Of a stretch of 63,429 nucleotides of DNA, positions 50,034-60,000 are shown in pieces. Made by a program: the position numbers and the translations under genes. The notes under the pieces were generated by a model. It was not told the DNA's origin and did not search any database. It worked only from the letters and a program-made list of their open reading frames with translations. The DNA lies in assembly GCA_021816885.1 (NCBI GenBank), contig JAKAWS010000005.1, positions 1 to 63,429 on the forward strand, read 5' to 3'. This stretch comes from Microcaldota archaeon. GTDB taxonomy: Archaea > Micrarchaeota > Micrarchaeia > Micrarchaeales > Micrarchaeaceae. Every line of letters begins with the position of its first letter. Position 1 is the stretch's first letter.

Positions 50034-51069
50034 GCTGAAATGTTTGGAGTGTGGAGCCAGTTACGGAGAAACGTACTATACCCAGATATGCGAGAGATGC
50101 AATGGACTGCTTGAAGTTATCTACGCGCACATATCAAAACCCAAAAGGATAGGCTCTTTCTGGGATATGAAAGGCGTGCTGCCAGACTCGGATTACATGG
50201 AACTTGAGCTCGGCAACACCAAGCTGGTAAAAACAGGCAGCAATGTATACGCCAAGCTGGAGTTTGAGAACCCGACAAGGTCGTTCAAGGATAGGGGCTC
50301 TGCAGTGGAGGTGTCGCGGGCGAACGATTTGGGGCACTCTGAACTCGTGTGCGCCTCTACAGGGAATATGGCTTACTCTGTTGCGTATTACTCGAAGATA
50401 TACGGGCTTAAATCCAGGATATTCATAAGCAGGGACGCCAATCCAGACAAGTTGAAAAACATAAAGGATACGCACAACGCTACAATAGTAAAGGTGAATG
50501 GGGACTTTACTAAGGCGCAGTCTGCAGCGATAGATTATTCTGTGAAGGAGGGGGTATTCCTTGCTGGAGACTACTGCTATAGGAAAGAGGGCCAAAAGAC
50601 AATTGCGTACGAACTGTGTTATCAGCTTAAAGGGATTACCGATGTAATAATACCGGTAGGGAATGCTACATTGTTTGCAGGGATGTATAAGGGTTTTTTG
50701 GAGATCTTTGGAAAAGGGCATGGTGGGATTCCGAGAATGATTGCAGTAGAAGCGAAAGGTGCTGCATCGCTTGTGAAGGCGTTTAGGACCAGAAAACCCA
50801 TCCGATATGAACTGCCAAAGACAAAAGCAGATGCGATAGCCGTAGGGATGCCTACCTTTTGGCATCAGGCGATATCAGGGATAAAGAGAAGCAATGGTTT
50901 TGCTGTTGCGGTGTCTGATATCGCCATGGAAAACGCCCAGAAAGAAATATTCATGAAAAACGGGCTGATGGTCGAGCTTGGGGGCGCTGCGGCAGCAGCA
51001 GCGTATAAGACAGTAAAGAGCAGGACTGGAAACAAGACCGCAATGATACTCAGTGGAGCCAATATCTAG
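50020..51069 (+). CDS. thrC: Threonine synthase
   Basis: A 349-residue PLP enzyme that converts O-phosphohomoserine to threonine. An N-terminal zinc knuckle, KCLECGASY...QICERCNG, is followed by the PLP-lysine motif FENPTRSFKDRGS (about 83), the substrate loop CASTGNMAYSVA, and the phosphate loop IIPVGNATLFAGM. The C-terminus GLMVELGGAAAAAA matches the family. ATG 50020 lies inside the mqo gene, so the two are coupled. It is of the archaeal/plant-like type. Confidence 0.93.
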   Translation: MAKYKLKCLECGASYGETYYTQICERCNGLLEVIYAHISKPKRIGSFWDMKGVLPDSDYMELELGNTKLVKTGSNVYAKLEFENPTRSFKDRGSAVEVSRANDLGHSELVCASTGNMAYSVAYYSKIYGLKSRIFISRDANPDKLKNIKDTHNATIVKVNGDFTKAQSAAIDYSVKEGVFLAGDYCYRKEGQKTIAYELCYQLKGITDVIIPVGNATLFAGMYKGFLEIFGKGHGGIPRMIAVEAKGAASLVKAFRTRKPIRYELPKTKADAIAVGMPTFWHQAISGIKRSNGFAVAVSDIAMENAQKEIFMKNGLMVELGGAAAAAAYKTVKSRTGNKTAMILSGANI

Positions 51070-51087
51070 ATGGATTCGGAAATTTCA

Positions 51088-51357
51088 TTATCTTTCGAAT
51101 GCCTCCCTGCCATCAATCTTTCTAATCTCTAGTATTCGCCCTACGCTGAAGTTTCTATATTCATTTTGCTTTGAGTCAAAGCCTTTCGTGCCGAGATATT
51201 CAATGTGCCCGCTGTTTATGGAGCTACTATCCTCCCGGATTTCTCATCATTTGCTTTTAAGTATACAATTTCAATGCCGATGTTTGACTTGATTGCCTCC
51301 TTTATCATCCTTACCTTCTCCACTAGCGGAAGCCTTTCATCGGATTTGGTGATGCAG
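51088..51357 (-). pseudogene. WYL-domain protein remnant with frameshift
   Basis: On the minus strand one frame reads KSDERLPLVEKVRMIKEAI then NIGIEIVYLKANDEKSGRIV and stops; a shifted frame continues INSGHIEYLGTKGFDSKQNE and FSVGRILEIRKIDGREAFER before its stop at 51088. Together they make a WYL-type domain, a ligand-binding module common on the C-termini of regulators and helicases. The N-terminal part is missing and the frame is broken, so it is a decayed gene. Confidence 0.65.
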
Positions 51358-51933
51358 TCATGGAAGGTTGCTTGCCGTGGCACTCGAAAGCGTTGATGCG
51401 TTTATTGAAATCTTTAATGCATCGGTCCACGTGACATAATTCCCTTTCCATCCTTCCATGGTTTCTCCAGAAACAAGCCCGTTTTTCATAAACGCATAAT
51501 CCATCCCGTTCTGAATGCCGCGGATTGTCACGTTGCTTGGGAATGGATCGGTCGCGTTTAAATAAAATGTCTGGGCAGCCTGAACGGATGGAAATTGGAT
51601 GACGAACTCCATTATAGACTGATTTACTGGGCTGTTGTATATTACAAGCCAGACTTTTGTGATATTGGCGCGGTATTGAAGAGTCGCTATCTCTGCAGAT
51701 GTGTTGTACACTTTTACAAACTGGGTTACACCGGCACCCATTAGCGTCTGAGCCTGGCTCTGTGTAATATATGGACCTGACTGGTACGATTGCACAGTTG
51801 TTGGTGTTATTGGTGTTGTTGGTGTTGTAGAGGATGCAGATGCTGGCTGTTGTCCGACATGGAGGAGCACTAATGCGGCTCCGGCAGCAATAAGTACGAT
51901 TACTGCGCCTAATAGAATGATATTGATGGCCAT
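51358..51933 (-). CDS. Exported, membrane-anchored protein
   Basis: A 191-residue protein with one N-terminal membrane segment (about 2-25) and a Ser/Thr/Pro linker (SSTTPTTPITPTT), then a soluble exported domain of about 140 residues with Asn-x-Ser/Thr sites. The domain alternates helix and strand (ITQSQAQTLMGAGVTQFVKV, AQTFYLNATDPFPSNVTI) and resembles archaeal DUF-type secreted domains, without a family I can name. ATG 51933 has GGTG nine bases upstream. A longer open frame that overlaps it in another frame has low-quality composition and is rejected. Confidence 0.7.
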   Translation of the reverse strand: MAINIILLGAVIVLIAAGAALVLLHVGQQPASASSTTPTTPITPTTVQSYQSGPYITQSQAQTLMGAGVTQFVKVYNTSAEIATLQYRANITKVWLVIYNSPVNQSIMEFVIQFPSVQAAQTFYLNATDPFPSNVTIRGIQNGMDYAFMKNGLVSGETMEGWKGNYVTWTDALKISINASTLSSATASNLP

Positions 51934-52080
51934 GATTATCTTCACCTACAATAGGTATAATAAGATTTGTCCATAACACCGATAATACGGTGCATAGTAG
52001 TGATTAGGGACAGTATCATGGTAAGGTATATAATCTTATTTAACGATTTATTATAGTAGCTCTTGTTTTACGGTGATACG

Positions 52081-52821
52081 TTGTTCGAGATAAAGATAGA
52101 CGATGCAAAATATTGGAAGAACTGTGTGGATGCACTAGTAAGGCTTGTTGACGAAGGAACATTCAGCCTCTCGAAGGATGGCATACAGTTCAAGGCCATG
52201 GACCCGTCAGGGATAAGTATGGTTTGCTTTGACATGCCTAGCAAGGCATTCTCGAAATTCGAGATAGAGAAACAGACGGATATAGGCTTAAATCTCGAAA
52301 ACTTTTACAGGATACTCTCTAGTGCTAGGCCAGAAGAACAGCTTCTTATGAAGGATTCCGGAGGCCGCTTCTTGGTCGAGTTTATAGGCAAGAATAGCAG
52401 AAGAAGGTACAAGCTTCCAATCATAGAGATAAGAAAGAGTTTCGAGAATGAACCGAAAATAGAATTTGAATCTGATTTGGAGGTTAAGGGAGAAGCGATA
52501 AAAGAGATAATAAAGGATGCCTCATTGCTATCCACTTACATAGGCTTTAAGACTGATAAGAACTCTCTGGTTGTTTCGGCAAAAGGGGATTTTGGAGAGC
52601 TTGAGGAGGAACATATTGGCGAAGGCGATGCAATAAAGAAGATGGATGTCAAGAAATCGGCAGTTGCATCGTTCAACCTCGAATACCTAGATAGGATGGT
52701 AAGCGCCTGTCCTACTGGAAACCACATAAAGATGCATTTCAAGACTGATGCACTTGTAAAGATAGATTATAAGATAGGAGACGCAGAAGTCGTATATTAT
52801 CTTGCCCCGTATATCGTTTAG
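52081..52821 (+). CDS. pcn: DNA polymerase sliding clamp (PCNA)
   Basis: A 246-residue PCNA, a ring that holds replication enzymes on DNA. It has DALVRLVDEGTFSLSKDGIQ, the FDMPSKAF loop, the interdomain connector (about 118-130), and ends VVYYLAPYI with the hydrophobic anchor for PIP-box partners. The start TTG 52081 is preceded by GGTG five bases up, giving MFEIKIDDAKYW, the family N-terminus. It is followed by a DJ-1-like gene after 9 bases. Confidence 0.95.
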   Translation: MFEIKIDDAKYWKNCVDALVRLVDEGTFSLSKDGIQFKAMDPSGISMVCFDMPSKAFSKFEIEKQTDIGLNLENFYRILSSARPEEQLLMKDSGGRFLVEFIGKNSRRRYKLPIIEIRKSFENEPKIEFESDLEVKGEAIKEIIKDASLLSTYIGFKTDKNSLVVSAKGDFGELEEEHIGEGDAIKKMDVKKSAVASFNLEYLDRMVSACPTGNHIKMHFKTDALVKIDYKIGDAEVVYYLAPYIV

Positions 52822-52830
52822 CTGGTCTGC

Positions 52831-53355
52831 ATGAGGATGCTAGTATTCATACCGCCATCCGATTTCAAGGACGATGCGTTGAAATTAGCTGTGCTCTTCA
52901 TGGAAAAATGGGGATTGGGCTATGATGTTGCAAGCTATCGCACAGGAGAATGCATAGGATCACAGGGCCACGTCAGGAATGTTTCATTCAATGCAAAGGA
53001 CGCAGATGTGACAAGATACGACGGAATCATAATAGTTGGAGGAACAGGCATAGATAAGTACAAACTGGCAGACTTTAGGCCGCTTCTTGATCTAATCGTA
53101 AAATTCGATAGAGGCGGCAAGCAGATATGCGCAATCGGGACAGGTATAAAAGTGATACCGAGGGCGAATATAATAAAGGGAAAGAAAATAGTATCGAATG
53201 GCGACAGTTCGATAATCCAGAATGTCGCTCTCTTCCACGGGCTTCCATCTGACAAACATTTCGAGGTATCTGGAAACATAGTCACCATATCTGACAGAGA
53301 AATCTCTTATATAGAAGAGGGGATGAGCGCTTTTGTCGAACGGCTCGGCGCATAA
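52831..53355 (+). CDS. DJ-1/PfpI family protein
   Basis: A 174-residue protein with the glutamine amidotransferase-like fold of DJ-1/PfpI. The acidic residue sits in LVFIPPSDF..., the loop DGIIIVGGTGIDKY is typical, and the nucleophile elbow is QICAIGTGIK, with Cys at about residue 104. The usual A-C-H/A-G-P elbow is altered to C-A-I-G. The family includes chaperone-like, glyoxalase and peptidase members; which applies here is unclear. It is in an operon with pcn and an RNase P protein gene. Confidence 0.8.
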   Translation: MRMLVFIPPSDFKDDALKLAVLFMEKWGLGYDVASYRTGECIGSQGHVRNVSFNAKDADVTRYDGIIIVGGTGIDKYKLADFRPLLDLIVKFDRGGKQICAIGTGIKVIPRANIIKGKKIVSNGDSSIIQNVALFHGLPSDKHFEVSGNIVTISDREISYIEEGMSAFVERLGA

Positions 53356-53373
53356 GCTTTATCAGAGGGTCGG

Positions 53374-53670
53374 ATGGGAAAAAAAGAGGAGATTGGAAGG
53401 ATCGCTTCGGAGCGGATCCTGGTGCTTTATGGGCAAGCGAAGATGACTGACGACGATGAACTGTCTCATACCTATATATCGATGTTGAGAGAGATTGCAA
53501 AACATTGCAGAAAACATATTCCGACGCATATAAAGAACTCCTTCTGCAAAGATTGTGGGCGAATGTTTTCAAGGACAGAAAGTAGTGTCAGGCTCTCTAG
53601 CTCTATCGGATATGTCTCTGTTAAGTGCGGCCATTGCGGCAAAGAAAGGCACATATTCTACAAACATTAG
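53374..53670 (+). CDS. rnp4: Ribonuclease P protein component 4 (Rpp21/Rpr2)
   Basis: A 98-residue RNase P subunit that, with Rpp29, supports the RNA in 5' maturation of tRNA. The basic N-terminal helices (IASERILVLYGQA, YISMLREIAKHCRKHIP) precede a zinc ribbon NSFCKDCGRMF...VKCGHCGKERHI. The four Cys ligands are present. It closes the pcn operon and overlaps the convergent HIT gene by 4 bases. Confidence 0.92.
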   Translation: MGKKEEIGRIASERILVLYGQAKMTDDDELSHTYISMLREIAKHCRKHIPTHIKNSFCKDCGRMFSRTESSVRLSSSIGYVSVKCGHCGKERHIFYKH

Positions 53671-54089
53671 TATGTTTGGTTTTCTATTTCTGTGACTATG
53701 CGCTTCCGCATTGATTTGCGCTCCTTTTCCGTCATCTCTTTGTGAGGCTCGAAACGAGGGTGCTTGTGGGGAAGATACCTAGGTATGACATGTATGTGCA
53801 TGTGCATTATCTCCTGACCTGCTGGCTTGTCTGTGTTGATGACGATTTTTATCCCGTCGGCATCAAGCCGCTCCTTGAATGTCTTGCCTATCTCTTTGGC
53901 TGTCTCCATCATCGAATTTATAGTGTGTTGCGGAGTGGCCAGTAGATTTTTGTAGTGTTTTGATGTGATGATCAGTATATGTCCCAAAGACGCGGGAAAT
54001 TTGTCGAATATGACAAAATGGTCTGACCTCTTTATTACTACCGTCTCTCCTCCGCTGTTGTAGATCTCACAGAATATGCATTTTCTCAT
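53667..54089 (-). CDS. HIT family nucleotide hydrolase
   Basis: A 140-residue HIT protein, which hydrolyses nucleoside phosphoramidates or dinucleotides. It starts MRKCIFCEIYNSGG with the C-x2-C zinc pair, has FDKFPASLGHILII, and the histidine triad HMHIHVIPRY (about 102). ATG 54089 is chosen since it gives the usual MxxCIFCxI start; 16 in-frame codons upstream are unlike the family. It is convergent with rnp4. The region 54090-54320 upstream shows no gene. Confidence 0.92.
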   Translation of the reverse strand: MRKCIFCEIYNSGGETVVIKRSDHFVIFDKFPASLGHILIITSKHYKNLLATPQHTINSMMETAKEIGKTFKERLDADGIKIVINTDKPAGQEIMHMHIHVIPRYLPHKHPRFEPHKEMTEKERKSMRKRIVTEIENQTY

Positions 54090-54320
54090 GTAACCACATA
54101 CAAGCATGGAGCACAGCCCTTTAGGACTTTGATGCAAATCTGTCTTTTTCCCTTCAGGATCGGCATTATTGATTATTTCACGTTAAGAACTTTATAACTT
54201 TTGGAGCTTCAATCAGTTGCTGTGTCCAATGGCTATTATAGCAATCCTGAAAAGTAATACAACTTCCATTACTATAATCCACAGGTTAGTTTGTTATTTC
54301 TCTCCATCCGGTACTGAAAG

Positions 54321-54540
54321 ATGACCATGTTAGAAAGCGACGTCGACATTCTTGGCGGTCTGTACAAAAACTGCAAGAATCAGAAAGAGAAGATACGGTA
54401 CGAGACATTGTATGCAGTAAGCAAAGGAAAAGACGTCAGGACTGTTGCGGATATTATTGCAGTTGAGGAATCAACTATCTAAGACTGGATGAAGAAGTAG
54501 ATAACTGAAGGAAAGGTTTTTAGATAAACCATAAAGCGGC
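54321..54540 (+). pseudogene. Transposase N-terminal helix-turn-helix remnant
   Basis: Starting at ATG 54321 the frame reads LYKNCKNQKEKIRYETLYAV then SKGKDVRTVADIIAVEESTI and meets stops at 54480 and shortly after (DWMKK, stop, ITEGKVFR). The segment is an HTH of the type that starts IS630-like transposases (RY-x-LYAVSKG-x-VRTVADI). The stops make it non-functional. Confidence 0.65.
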
Positions 54541-54559
54541 TGGGCGCCTAAGAACAGGT

Positions 54560-54838
54560 ATGATTTATCGATGGTTGAAAGAGAAGCCGATCAGAAAGAA
54601 TGAAGCGATAGGACACGGATACCGTTGGATCATAGGGGGATTCTATTCGAGGTTCAAGAGATCATTCGGTGAATACGTGTTATCCGGGAAGCGCAAGAAC
54701 GTGGAAAAAGAGCTTGTAACGATGGCGAATCTATTGAATTGTTCATCACACAGAAAATATAATCGGCCGCAAATAAGGATTACTATGATGTGCGTCCTTC
54801 TCTATGCCTTTACTGGGCACAGCAGAAATAGAGGATGA
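54560..54838 (+). pseudogene. Transposase C-terminal fragment (IS5-like)
   Basis: A 92-codon open frame reading YRWIIGGFYSRFKRSFGEYV then LSGKRKNVEKELVTMANLLN, which is the C-terminal end of DDE transposases of the IS5 type (RW-x-VE-x-F-SRFKR-x-FGE), including the catalytic Glu-like region changed to Gly (IIGG). Upstream parts of the enzyme are absent, so it is a remnant. Together with the fragment before it this marks an old insertion site just upstream of the thermopsin-like gene. Confidence 0.7.
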
Positions 54839-54904
54839 TTTATAGATTTTCGCACCGCTATGTAGAATTACATAATGGCAAGGTTATAGCAAACTGTGGA
54901 TTAG

Positions 54905-56884
54905 ATGATACAACGTGTGAGAAAAAAAGTAAAATACTCTAAAAAACGTATAATCGCATATGTTATAATAGCAATTATTATTGTTTTTTTGGGATTGGTC
55001 GTTTTAGGCTTTTTAATTCCTGTTGTTAATGTAACCCATGTCATTCTACTGAGTAACTCGATTTCTGTACAGGGGCAGAATCTAACTACTTTAAATGGCT
55101 TCCATGCAACGGCGAATAATACTTATAGTTATATGATAAGCATAACCAACCCGACATACTACAACATGAGCATTACACGTTTAAAAATGCTAACAAAAAA
55201 CTTCAGTTTAATTAACACAACACCCGCATTGCCTTTTATTATAAAACCAAACAGCACAGAAAATCTCACATTGAATATTAAATTACCAAACCATGCTTAT
55301 AACAATTCCGTAGTATTAGAGGAAATTTACGCTTTCAAACACATTTATTATAAATATATTTCTTACAACAAAATAAATATCACAACTAACAATAATGAAA
55401 CACTCATAATAAAAGCAACTACAAATGCATCTTCAAATGTTTCTGTGTTGGCAATCCCGCAATACAATAATTTCACATCAAATAAGCCTTATGGTACCAT
55501 CTATTCTAAAAATATTAATTCAAGCAGTATTATTTCCATAAATCATCTAGTAAGAGGTTCGTACTACATATTAATGCAATCTAATTCCTCTAATTCTACC
55601 TTTGTGTATGAAACTGCAAAAACCGCATTTACGAACACAATGATTGGGACGGGATCACTAAATTTCAGCCTGAAAAATCTTAGTTTGGTGAATTTTACTG
55701 CAACATCAACACTTCCAGAAAAAATAAGCATTGCAAATAATAATGAATCGTTAGCATTACTTAACATTTCAGAAATGAATCTTTCTTATATGCGGTATCG
55801 GTATCTTGATCTTAACAAAGGAAATTACACACTAGAGATTAACACAAGCCCGAATAATACGGGCTTAGTGTCCATTAATATTACACCAGAACTAGTTAAC
55901 CCATTTTATTATATTTATCAAAATAAATCAAATGACGCATTACCAATCGGGATAGCAAGCTATGGCTTATATAATACCTTGAATAACTCTGTAAAAACAT
56001 ACCAAATAAATACAAGCGGAGTTGTTGGAATTGCAAACATAACCGCAATTAAGGCTTACAATTCTACTCCGCCTAAGAACGTCTCTAAGTACGGCGCGAG
56101 CCTACAACTAAATGTGGTTATGAATGGATATAATAGCAAAGGAAAGGAATTGGCATATTGGCTACAGGATGTAGTTGACTTTAATACCAGTAACAACAAC
56201 TTTTATTTGGTTGATAACGTATGGAATTTTTCTTTACCCGAAGCAAACATGACTAGAGTATACGGAAATGGAAATCTGAGTGTATATAATCATACTACAT
56301 ACCACCAGAAATTTTATTTGTACCCATACCCTAAGTATTATATGAATTACTCGTTGCCTCTTACCCTAGAACTTATGACACAAGCAGCAGGCAACAAAAT
56401 CTCTTTTGGTTATCAGATAATAAAAAATAATTATTGCAATTATTATCCAAATACTTTTACATGTATGAACTTACGTTCTAACGCTACGCCTCAATCTGAA
56501 ATATTTTACGATAACGTTACGATACCTGATTTAAACAACTACTCTATTCTTATAACCCCGTATTATCAAACACCGGCCACCCCTAACACTATTGATAGTC
56601 TATATGATGCCGAATTAATTTTCGGTGGACAGGGCAATGGTGAACATACTACATTCTCCTCTATGAATACAACATTGCAACTACTCTATAATAAGGATGG
56701 AACAATAGCAAAATTCCCAACATATTATACTTTTGGCAAAGATACTGAAGAAGGTACATACAACTTGTATACAACAGTTAAAAACGGGATTGGTTATGTT
56801 AGCGTTGGTGGTTTAAACCCTCTGATCAATATAAATTCAGATTATAATTTGACATATTTGCAACACAACCAAACAATCCGATAA
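54905..56884 (+). CDS. Thermopsin-like acid protease, membrane-anchored
   Basis: A 659-residue exported protein with an N-terminal basic stretch and a membrane helix (about 15-40). Residues about 290-640 resemble thermopsin (peptidase A5): LAYWLQDVVDFNTSNN, FYLVDNVWNFSLP, FYDNVTIPDL, DAELIFGGQGNGEHTTFSS and YYTFGKDTEEGTYNL. Thermopsins are active at low pH outside the cell in acidophiles. The N-terminal 250 residues are Asn-rich with many glycosylation sites. The gene is markedly A/T-rich compared with its neighbours and lies behind transposase remnants, so recent acquisition, for example from a Thermoplasmatales host, is likely. The catalytic residues of the family are not certain. Confidence 0.8.
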   Translation: MIQRVRKKVKYSKKRIIAYVIIAIIIVFLGLVVLGFLIPVVNVTHVILLSNSISVQGQNLTTLNGFHATANNTYSYMISITNPTYYNMSITRLKMLTKNFSLINTTPALPFIIKPNSTENLTLNIKLPNHAYNNSVVLEEIYAFKHIYYKYISYNKINITTNNNETLIIKATTNASSNVSVLAIPQYNNFTSNKPYGTIYSKNINSSSIISINHLVRGSYYILMQSNSSNSTFVYETAKTAFTNTMIGTGSLNFSLKNLSLVNFTATSTLPEKISIANNNESLALLNISEMNLSYMRYRYLDLNKGNYTLEINTSPNNTGLVSINITPELVNPFYYIYQNKSNDALPIGIASYGLYNTLNNSVKTYQINTSGVVGIANITAIKAYNSTPPKNVSKYGASLQLNVVMNGYNSKGKELAYWLQDVVDFNTSNNNFYLVDNVWNFSLPEANMTRVYGNGNLSVYNHTTYHQKFYLYPYPKYYMNYSLPLTLELMTQAAGNKISFGYQIIKNNYCNYYPNTFTCMNLRSNATPQSEIFYDNVTIPDLNNYSILITPYYQTPATPNTIDSLYDAELIFGGQGNGEHTTFSSMNTTLQLLYNKDGTIAKFPTYYTFGKDTEEGTYNLYTTVKNGIGYVSVGGLNPLININSDYNLTYLQHNQTIR

Positions 56885-56967
56885 TAATGCAATGTCTTCC
56901 CTCAAGCCCCTCTTCATGCTAAAACGAGGTAACATTGGGGGATCTGTATATAACCCCACTGCTAAGA

Positions 56968-57042
56968 TGGGCCTGGAGAGATTTGAACTCTCGACCTACG
57001 GCTTATAAGACCGCCGCTCTGACCAGGCTGAGCTACAAGCCC
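56968..57042 (-). tRNA. tRNA-Ile(UAU)
   Basis: On the minus strand GGGCTTG (57036-57042) pairs with CAGGCCC (56969-56975), A73 at 56968. D-stem GCTC/GAGC, anticodon stem GCGGT/GCCGT with loop CT-TAT-AA, variable AGGTC, T-arm GAGAG-TTCAAAT-CTCTC. The anticodon is TAT, matching the codon AUA. No intron, no CCA. All arms pair well. Confidence 0.88.
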
Positions 57043-57082
57043 ATTAACCACTATATAATAAAGAAAAGGTTAAAAATTAAGG

Positions 57083-60000
57083 TTATGGCATTGTCAGGTT
57101 GTTGTTTATGTAACTTGGCTTTGACGGGATGATTTTTGGGCTGCCGCCGGTGTAATTATCGAGTTTGTATATCCTTATGTTCTCTGTGTAGTTTATTAGG
57201 TTCGTTCCGGTTGCGTTGGTTACGTTTGGATAGACCTGCGTGAATCCTGGCAGAGATCCCAAGAAGAATCCTCTGTAATAATTAGAATCGTAGAACGCTG
57301 ATGGGGCATCTGTGACTGTGTTGTTCGGTCCGTTCGGCAGATATATCACCATAAACTCAAGATATTCCGTCCCTCCTACGTTTATGACTCCGTTGTTATA
57401 TGTTTCTTGTATCATCGCATTCGATTTGGTGCCATTGTTGTAGTAGAGCGCGAGCGCGCCGCTCTTGTTTGGTACTGGATTGAGGCAGAATGTCTGGTTT
57501 GATAGGGTGTATCCTTTGACATTGAGCGTACGGATGTATGGCGTTGTGGTATTTAGAGAACAGTAATCAGAGAGGGTGCTCTGTGTAGTATTCTGTACAA
57601 GCGCGGAGACAGGCACGAGCGTGTAGATGGGGTCGTGCTGCACTTCACATTGGGATGTGCCGAGCAGGTATGGCGCGCTTTGGTTCTGGGTCTTTGCAGC
57701 CGCTATAGCGTATTGTTCTGATGTACCGTTGACATCCACGCATGCAAGGAAGTCAAGAGCGCCCCATTTCGGCACTAGTTGGTTGTCGAACAGCACATAC
57801 TTTGTCTGGTTTCCATTCATTGTGTTTGCAAGTTCTGACGGTCCGAATCCTTGGCTCTGCCCTAGCACATACGAGGCCGCCGTTGCGTAGTCCTCTTTAG
57901 GTACGGAGTTGTCTCCCCTTAGCACAGCGTTCGAGTTACCGAACCAGTTGATCCAGTCTCCGTAATCCCACCATGCGAGTATCCTCGGCGCGTATGCACC
58001 TGCGTTCTGTTCCATCCATGTAGCTGCGGCTATCCAGTAGTTAGGTATCGTATTGCAGTAGAGAGATGTACCTATGCCGTTCTGGTTGTTGCTTAAGACA
58101 GTACATGCGTTGGACGGATTTGCGGAGTAGGTAAGCATTGCTGAATATGCGCCTATTGTAGACTTTATCTCTCCGATCATGATTGTATGGTTTATCGCTA
58201 GAGTGCCTGCCTCCAGAAGTATGATTATCACTAAGATAATCCATGCGAGCTTCTTGTACTCTATCTTCCTCATGTATATTATCCAAATGAGGTATATTAT
58301 CGCAAGGATAGGAGATATGAAGAATACGCCTATTGACAGGACGCTGAGTATGAGAGATTCGTGGTCTTTGGATATTTTGGGACTGCCTCTTTTCCAGTAC
58401 AGACCGTGCTTTATTATGTAGACCATCTCTCCGAGAAGTATCCCAAACAGGAGCACGTATGCGATCGCAAAGTGGGGAAGGTATTTGACTTCGGATACTG
58501 CAGCGACCATTAGCGGAAGCGCTATAGATAGATAAAGGATACCGGTCTTGCTGTTCCTGAATATTATGCTGATGAGTATCATTATTATTGATAGGGCTAC
58601 GATGAGCCATATTAATATCGGGGCGCCGAATGTGTTCGCGGCCAAGAGTCCGAAGCCGCCTGCATAGAAGTTGTATCCGAAGCCGGTCGGCGCATATTCC
58701 TGGACTGTCATGAAGAGAGGGGATGATGGTGTTGTGAACTTCTTGCTTAGCGCAAGGTATGATTTTACCGAGTTGCCTATAGGCGTGGCAAATATGAGGA
58801 TGAGCATTATTACCAGCAGGAAAGCGAGGAACATTACGTTCTCTTTTGTACCTTCGTTACGGAATATGATCTTCCGTTCCCTGAGTATCTTCGGTATGTA
58901 ATCAAGCACCGCTACGAATATCAGCGCGGCAATGCCGAACGATATAGTTATAGGTATTCCGAGTATGCTTGGTATCCTACCTGACAGCGTCGCGTGGTAC
59001 ATGTGATAAGGTATGAGAAATAGTGCTATTATGAAAAGCACGATCATGTTCATCTTGTAGAAGTTTCTTGTGTCCTCATTCCTTAGCACGCTTATTACTC
59101 CCTGTATGAATATGTAGAGCGCAAGCACCCCTGCATCTACTGTGTAATAGTGCGCTCCTAGGAAAGTGGATGCGAAGGCTATGCCGGCCAGTATTGCATA
59201 TCTCGGCTCTTCCATGTTCTTTACTGCTAGCGCATAAGTCGCGAAGAAGAAGAAGAGCGAGAATATCCCCCATGGCTCAAGCAGCTGCTCCCCTGCTATG
59301 AAAGTTATTATTATGACCGGAAGCATCACCGTCAGCGCGGCGCCGATTAGCGCTATGTATTTGTCGTAGTCGTAGTACAGAAACATGAACACGGAGAACG
59401 CCAGCAGCGCTCCGGTTATCGGAGGATATATTCCGCTTGTGTAACTCATCAGGGCAGTATTGAATGTAGATATATTAGCGCCGAAGAAACCTGCCAGCGA
59501 ATACCAGTATGCTTCTATGTATGGTATAAGGGGCTGGATCCTCATGACTGTGCCTGTGCTGACTACGGGCCATGCGGATGTCGACGTGTAGAACTGTTGG
59601 CCAAACACGAGTATGGATTTTGCCGCGAGCATATCGAAATACGGGTCGAACTCGAAATAGTTTGGCGCGACTGCTATGGATAGCACCATTACTGAGAACC
59701 CAACAAGCATTACCAGAAGAAGCGCAACCCATGGCCAGTTCTGTTTTATGTTGAAACTAAACCCGTCCTGCCTGGGTCTGTATTCAGAGTCTTTCTCTAA
59801 CTTTGACAGGAGCATCGATTCTTCCTGCTCGTGGTCCTTTATTACTCTGGCCAGCTCTTTCTCGTGTGCCCCCCTCAACGCAGATTTTTCTTCTTCGGTT
59901 AGAGATGTTGCAAGGTTTATCTCAATTTCCTGCTTCTTTCTCAACTCTTCCTCTTGTTTTGTGTGGCTCTCGACTATGATTTTGGCGGATTCGAACTTTC

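Noticed and set aside
51323-51979. 218-codon open frame on the minus strand overlapping the exported protein gene
   Set aside because: It is out of frame with the gene that has a signal anchor, Thr/Pro linker and glycosylation sites; its own composition is Cys/His/Arg-rich noise.
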